From assembly GCA_946529195.1 (NCBI GenBank), contig CAMMZE010000029.1, positions 1 through 8,794 on the forward strand: 8,794 nucleotides of DNA, given 5' to 3'. The DNA comes from an uncultured Lachnospiraceae bacterium (GTDB taxonomy: Bacteria > Bacillota_A > Clostridia > Lachnospirales > Lachnospiraceae). This document shows positions 6,502-8,794 of the stretch, piece by piece (position 1 is the stretch's first letter; every line of letters starts with the position of its first letter). The translations under genes and the position numbers were made by a program. Under the pieces are notes generated by a model. The model was not told the origin of the DNA and made no database searches. It saw only the letters and a program-made list of their open reading frames with translations.

Positions 6502-6537
6502 ATAGCCCTGCATGACTGGCAAATCATGCAGGGCTAT
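6502..6537. terminator. 14-bp perfect stem-loop, possible terminator
   Basis: ATAGCCCTGCATGA (6502-6515) pairs perfectly with TCATGCAGGGCTAT (6524-6537) around the eight-base loop CTGGCAAA. On the + strand it is followed by GTTATAATCT, a poor U-tract; on the - strand it is followed by TTTTTAG, a good one. It therefore fits best as a terminator of leftward (antisense) transcripts, and perhaps a weak terminator of the RyR cassette. Its right arm joins the promoter of the next gene. Confidence 0.65.
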
Positions 6538-6545
6538 GTTATAAT
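6517..6545 (+). promoter_or_regulatory. Predicted extended -10 promoter of the Nudix/HD pair
   Basis: TGTTATAAT (6537-6545) is a perfect extended -10 element. The -35 position at 17 bp (TGGCAA, 6517-6522) matches only three of six bases, as is common where the extended -10 is strong. Transcription would start near 6552, giving a leader of about 49 nt. The -35 and spacer lie inside the stem-loop 6502-6537. Confidence 0.6.
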
Positions 6546-6600
6546 CTAAAATCGGGTTATAAGCAGACCTGTAAGAGGATGGAAAAGGAGAGGCAGCCCC

Positions 6601-7101
6601 ATGGAATACTGGGATATTTATGATAAAAACAAGCAGCTGACCGGAAGGACCATGCTGCGCAATGACTGGTGCCTGAAGGATGATGAGTACCATCTTTCCG
6701 TGCTGGGGGTTATCCGGCGGACGGACGGCAGGTATCTGATCACGAAAAGAAAGATGAACAAACAGTGGGCACCGGGCTGGTGGGAGGTATCCGGCGGCGG
6801 CGTTATGGCCGGCGAGACTTCCAGGGAGGCAGTGCTCCGCGAAGTCCGGGAGGAGACCGGACTGGATGTCTCTGCGTGTGAGAGCCGGCTGGCTCTGACT
6901 TACCACCGGGAAAACCCCGGCAAGGGAGATAATTATTTCGTGGATGTCTATCTTTTCCATATGGATTTTGAGGAAAAGGATGTCCGGATCCAGGAGGCAG
7001 AGGCGACAGATTTCCGCATCGCGGATGCAAAGGAAATCAAGGCACTGGCGGATGAAGGAATCTTTTTGCATTATGACAGCATTAAGCAGGTATTTTACTG
7101 A
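6601..7101 (+). CDS. Nudix hydrolase, substrate unknown
   Basis: A 166-aa soluble enzyme expected to cleave a nucleoside diphosphate linked to another group, using divalent metal. The full Nudix box G-x5-E-x7-REUxEExGU is intact at residues 66-88 (G66, E72, then REVREETGL at 80-88), with the metal-binding E81, E84 and E85. The N-terminus MEYWDIYDKNKQLTGRT and the WAPGWWEVSGGG block resemble the branch of clostridial Nudix proteins often labelled isopentenyl-diphosphate isomerase-like. That similarity alone does not show isomerase activity, and hydrolysis is the safer call. AGGAGAGG (6586-6593) lies 7 nt before ATG 6601. The stop overlaps the start of the HD-domain gene by one base, so the two are probably made together and act on related phosphate compounds, perhaps cleaning unwanted nucleotides. 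Confidence 0.92.
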   Translation: MEYWDIYDKNKQLTGRTMLRNDWCLKDDEYHLSVLGVIRRTDGRYLITKRKMNKQWAPGWWEVSGGGVMAGETSREAVLREVREETGLDVSACESRLALTYHRENPGKGDNYFVDVYLFHMDFEEKDVRIQEAEATDFRIADAKEIKALADEGIFLHYDSIKQVFY

Positions 7102-7736
7102 TGGAAGATAAGAATCAGAAACAGGAAGAACGGATTCAAAAGCAGTTTGCCTTCAGTGTGGAAATCGATAAGGAAAAAGAGATCGGCCGTCAGACTTACC
7201 TGGCCAGCGGCAGCAGGAAGGAAGATGACGCCGAGCATGCCTGGCATATGGCCATCATGGCATATCTGTTCCGGGAGCATGCCAATGAGAAAATCGATAT
7301 CCTGCGCACGATCATGATGATCCTGACCCATGACCTGGTTGAGGTCTACGCAGGCGATACCTATGCTTATGACGAAGAGGGAAAGAAGTCGCAAAAACAG
7401 CGCGAGCTGGCAGCGGCGGACAAGCTGTATTCCATTCTGCCGGAGGATCAGGCAGCGGAAATGCGGGCCCTCTGGGATGAATTTGAGGCGGGGCAGACGC
7501 CGGAGGCCAAGTTTGCCCATGCCATGGATAATCTGCAGCCTATGATTCTCAATGTAGCCTCCGACGGGATCTCCTGGACGGAAAAAGATGTGTATCTGCA
7601 GCAGGTGTTAGACCGCAATGCCCGCACGCATGAGGGGTCGGAAATCCTCTGGGACTATGCTGTGGATAAGTACCTCAGGCCAAGTGTGGAGAAAAAATGG
7701 CTGATTGCCTCGGAAGAGGAGAAAAAGGCCTTATAA
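7101..7736 (+). CDS. HD-domain phosphohydrolase (YfbR/HDDC2-like)
   Basis: A 211-aa soluble protein of the HD superfamily. The metal ligands are visible: H46 in AEHAWHMAIMA (44-54), H77-D78 in THDLVEVYAGDT (76-87), and D143 in FAHAMDNLQP (138-147). The E81 and GDT residues following the HD pair are characteristic of the YfbR/HDDC2 group, some of which are 5'-deoxynucleotidases that act on dNMPs. Whether this protein shares that substrate cannot be told from sequence reading. The C-terminal part is helical and ends in a charged tail (SEEEKKAL). The ATG overlaps the Nudix stop in TGATG, a pattern of translational coupling; only a weak ribosome site (AGCAGG near 7085) is seen, in keeping with re-initiation. 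No terminator is seen before the suf promoter. Confidence 0.9.
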   Translation: MEDKNQKQEERIQKQFAFSVEIDKEKEIGRQTYLASGSRKEDDAEHAWHMAIMAYLFREHANEKIDILRTIMMILTHDLVEVYAGDTYAYDEEGKKSQKQRELAAADKLYSILPEDQAAEMRALWDEFEAGQTPEAKFAHAMDNLQPMILNVASDGISWTEKDVYLQQVLDRNARTHEGSEILWDYAVDKYLRPSVEKKWLIASEEEKKAL

Positions 7737-7748
7737 TAAATAAAAGAC

Positions 7749-7777
7749 ATGACAAAAGATAACGGAGAGTTTACAAT
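7749..7777 (+). promoter_or_regulatory. Predicted sigma-A promoter of the suf-type genes
   Basis: ATGACA (7749-7754, five of six consensus bases) is exactly 17 bp from TACAAT (7772-7777, five of six). Transcription would start near 7784, about 45 nt before the SufC start codon. This is the best two-box promoter in the window. I see no recognisable IscR/SufR-type operator around it. Confidence 0.65.
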
Positions 7778-7785
7778 AATAAGAG

Positions 7786-7802
7786 TGACTGCGCGGCGGT
7801 CA
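7786..7802 (+). other. Stem-loop at the predicted 5' end of the suf mRNA
   Basis: TGACTGC (7786-7792) pairs with GCGGTCA (7796-7802), including one G-U pair, around a three-base GCG loop. It would begin about two bases after the predicted transcription start and end 14 nt before the ribosome site. It could shield the mRNA 5' end from decay or, as DNA, serve as a dyad operator; neither is shown. Confidence 0.45.
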
Positions 7803-7816
7803 TCATATATGTGTAC

Positions 7817-7822
7817 GAGGTG
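7817..7822 (+). promoter_or_regulatory. Ribosome binding site that sets the sufC start
   Basis: GAGGTG at 7817-7822 lies 6 nt before ATG 7829. The in-frame GTG at 7811 lies upstream of this site and would add six residues (MYEVKK) not expected in SufC, so ATG 7829 is preferred. Confidence 0.75.
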
Positions 7823-7828
7823 AAAAAA

Positions 7829-8572
7829 ATGCTTGAACTAAGGAATGTTTCTTTCGGTGTCGACGGAGAAGAAGGCAAGAAAGAAATCATCAGGGATATC
7901 TCCCTGACCATAAATGAGAAACAGTTTGTGGTAATCACAGGCCCCAACGGCGGCGGAAAGTCTACCCTGGCCAAGCTGATCGTTGGTATTGAAAAGCCGA
8001 CCTCCGGACAGATCCTTCTGGATGGGGAGGATATTACAGGCCTGAGCATCACAGAGCGCGCAAAGAAGGGCATCAGTTTTGCGCTGCAGCAGCCGGTCCG
8101 CTTTAAAGGAATCGAGGTCTATGACCTGCTGCGGATTGCTTCCGGCAAATTTATTTCCATCACAGATGCCTGTGAGTACCTTTCTGAGGTAGGGCTCTGT
8201 GCCAGAGATTATATTAATCGTGAGGTTAACTCCTCTCTTTCGGGCGGCGAACTCAAGCGTATCGAGATTGCGACCGTTCTTGCCCGTAATACGAGACTTT
8301 CCGTTTTTGATGAGCCGGAGGCCGGCATTGACCTCTGGAGCTTCCAGAACCTGATCAAGGTATTCGAACGTATGCAGGAGACCCATAAAGATGGCTCCAT
8401 CCTGATCATTTCTCATCAGGAGAGGATTCTGGATATCGCGGATGAGATTGTTGTGCTCGCAGAGGGCAAGGTAGTTCAGCACGGGCCTAAGGAAGAAATC
8501 CTGCCCGGTCTGCTGGGAACATCTTCGGCAGTCAATGCCTGTGCACAGCTCAAAGGAGGGGAAAAGGCGTAA
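7829..8572 (+). CDS. sufC: SufC-type ABC ATPase of iron-sulfur cluster assembly
   Basis: A 247-aa cytosolic ABC ATPase, normal SufC length, with no membrane partner nearby. Walker A GPNGGGKS is at 38-45 and the Q-loop region FALQQPVRFKG at 84-94 resembles SufC rather than importers. The signature LSGGELKRIEIATVLAR is at 137-153, Walker B SVFDEPEAGID has D161-E162, and the switch histidine H196 is in ISHQERIL. SufC binds a SufB/SufD-type scaffold and uses ATP to drive conformational changes for Fe-S cluster building. The next gene, overlapping by one base, encodes such a scaffold. The sequence is closer to the minimal Suf-like (SMS) ATPases of anaerobes than to what I recall of five-gene sufCDSUB operons, but this is a judgement by eye. 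The own promoter upstream suggests independent control. Confidence 0.88.
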   Translation: MLELRNVSFGVDGEEGKKEIIRDISLTINEKQFVVITGPNGGGKSTLAKLIVGIEKPTSGQILLDGEDITGLSITERAKKGISFALQQPVRFKGIEVYDLLRIASGKFISITDACEYLSEVGLCARDYINREVNSSLSGGELKRIEIATVLARNTRLSVFDEPEAGIDLWSFQNLIKVFERMQETHKDGSILIISHQERILDIADEIVVLAEGKVVQHGPKEEILPGLLGTSSAVNACAQLKGGEKA

Positions 8573-8794
8573 TGGATGATATTCAGCTCAGATTATTAAA
8601 AGAAGTAGCAGACCTGCACGGCGTTCCGGAAGGCGCCTATAATATCCGCGCAAACGGCGAGATGGCTGCCCGCAATACAACAGCAAATATTGATATTGTT
8701 TCCAAGACAGATGTCAGCGGTATCGATATTTATATTAAGGCCGGCACAAAGAATGAGAGTGTCCATATTCCGGTTGTGCTCAGCCAGAGCGGAC
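8572..8794 (+). CDS. SufB/SufD-type Fe-S scaffold protein (partial, 3' end cut by window)
   Basis: The first 74 codons are present: MDDIQLRLLKEVADLHGVPE at the start, then AYNIRANGEMAARNTTANID, and IPVVLSQSG near the window end. This is how the shorter SufB/SufD-family proteins of clostridia and archaea begin ('LKEVADLHGVPEGAYNIRANG'). The region following should be the beta-helix core with cluster ligands, not visible here. ATG 8572 overlaps the sufC stop TAA (8570-8572) by one base, with AGGAGGGG (8554-8561) 10 nt upstream. The coupling to SufC indicates a SufBC complex. Whether it is the only scaffold (SmsB-like) or is followed by sufS, sufU or a second scaffold cannot be seen. Confidence 0.82.
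   Translation, partial: MDDIQLRLLKEVADLHGVPEGAYNIRANGEMAARNTTANIDIVSKTDVSGIDIYIKAGTKNESVHIPVVLSQSG

Overview
The window looks like chromosomal DNA from a Gram-positive anaerobe of class Clostridia, most likely Lachnospiraceae. The grounds are strong purine-rich Shine-Dalgarno sites before almost every gene, moderate GC content, a LivHMGF transporter, a two-gene SufC/SufB-type locus, and a RyR-domain membrane protein of a type I recall from gut Firmicutes. Genus is not decidable. All recognised genes are on the + strand, and there are no RNA genes, CRISPR arrays or mobile elements.

Region 1 (1-3793) is a branched-chain amino acid (HAAT-type) ABC importer operon. It starts with the last ten codons of an upstream gene, probably the substrate-binding protein livJ. 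A 164-nt spacer with three hairpins follows, then livH, livM, livG and livF, closely spaced or overlapping. A strong intrinsic terminator ends the unit at 3758-3793. LivH and LivM form the membrane pore; LivG and LivF power it.

Region 2 (3794-6400) is a two-gene cassette with its own predicted promoter. The first gene encodes a 180-aa cytosolic protein that I read as PGDYG-like, possibly with a duplicated fold. The second starts 8 nt later and encodes a 627-aa membrane protein: three hydrophobic helices, two Rossmann/RCK-like domains and a C-terminal RyR-like domain. This is the least understood and most interesting part of the window.

Region 3 (6401-7736) has an intergenic stretch with a 14-bp perfect hairpin that abuts an extended -10 promoter. 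It is followed by a translationally coupled pair: a Nudix hydrolase and an HD-domain phosphohydrolase, both probably acting on nucleotides or other small phosphate compounds.

Region 4 (7737-8794) has a well-formed promoter with a hairpin at the predicted 5' end of its transcript. It drives a SufC-type ATPase gene coupled to a SufB/SufD-type scaffold gene cut by the window end. This matches the minimal Suf-like iron-sulfur cluster assembly system of anaerobes.
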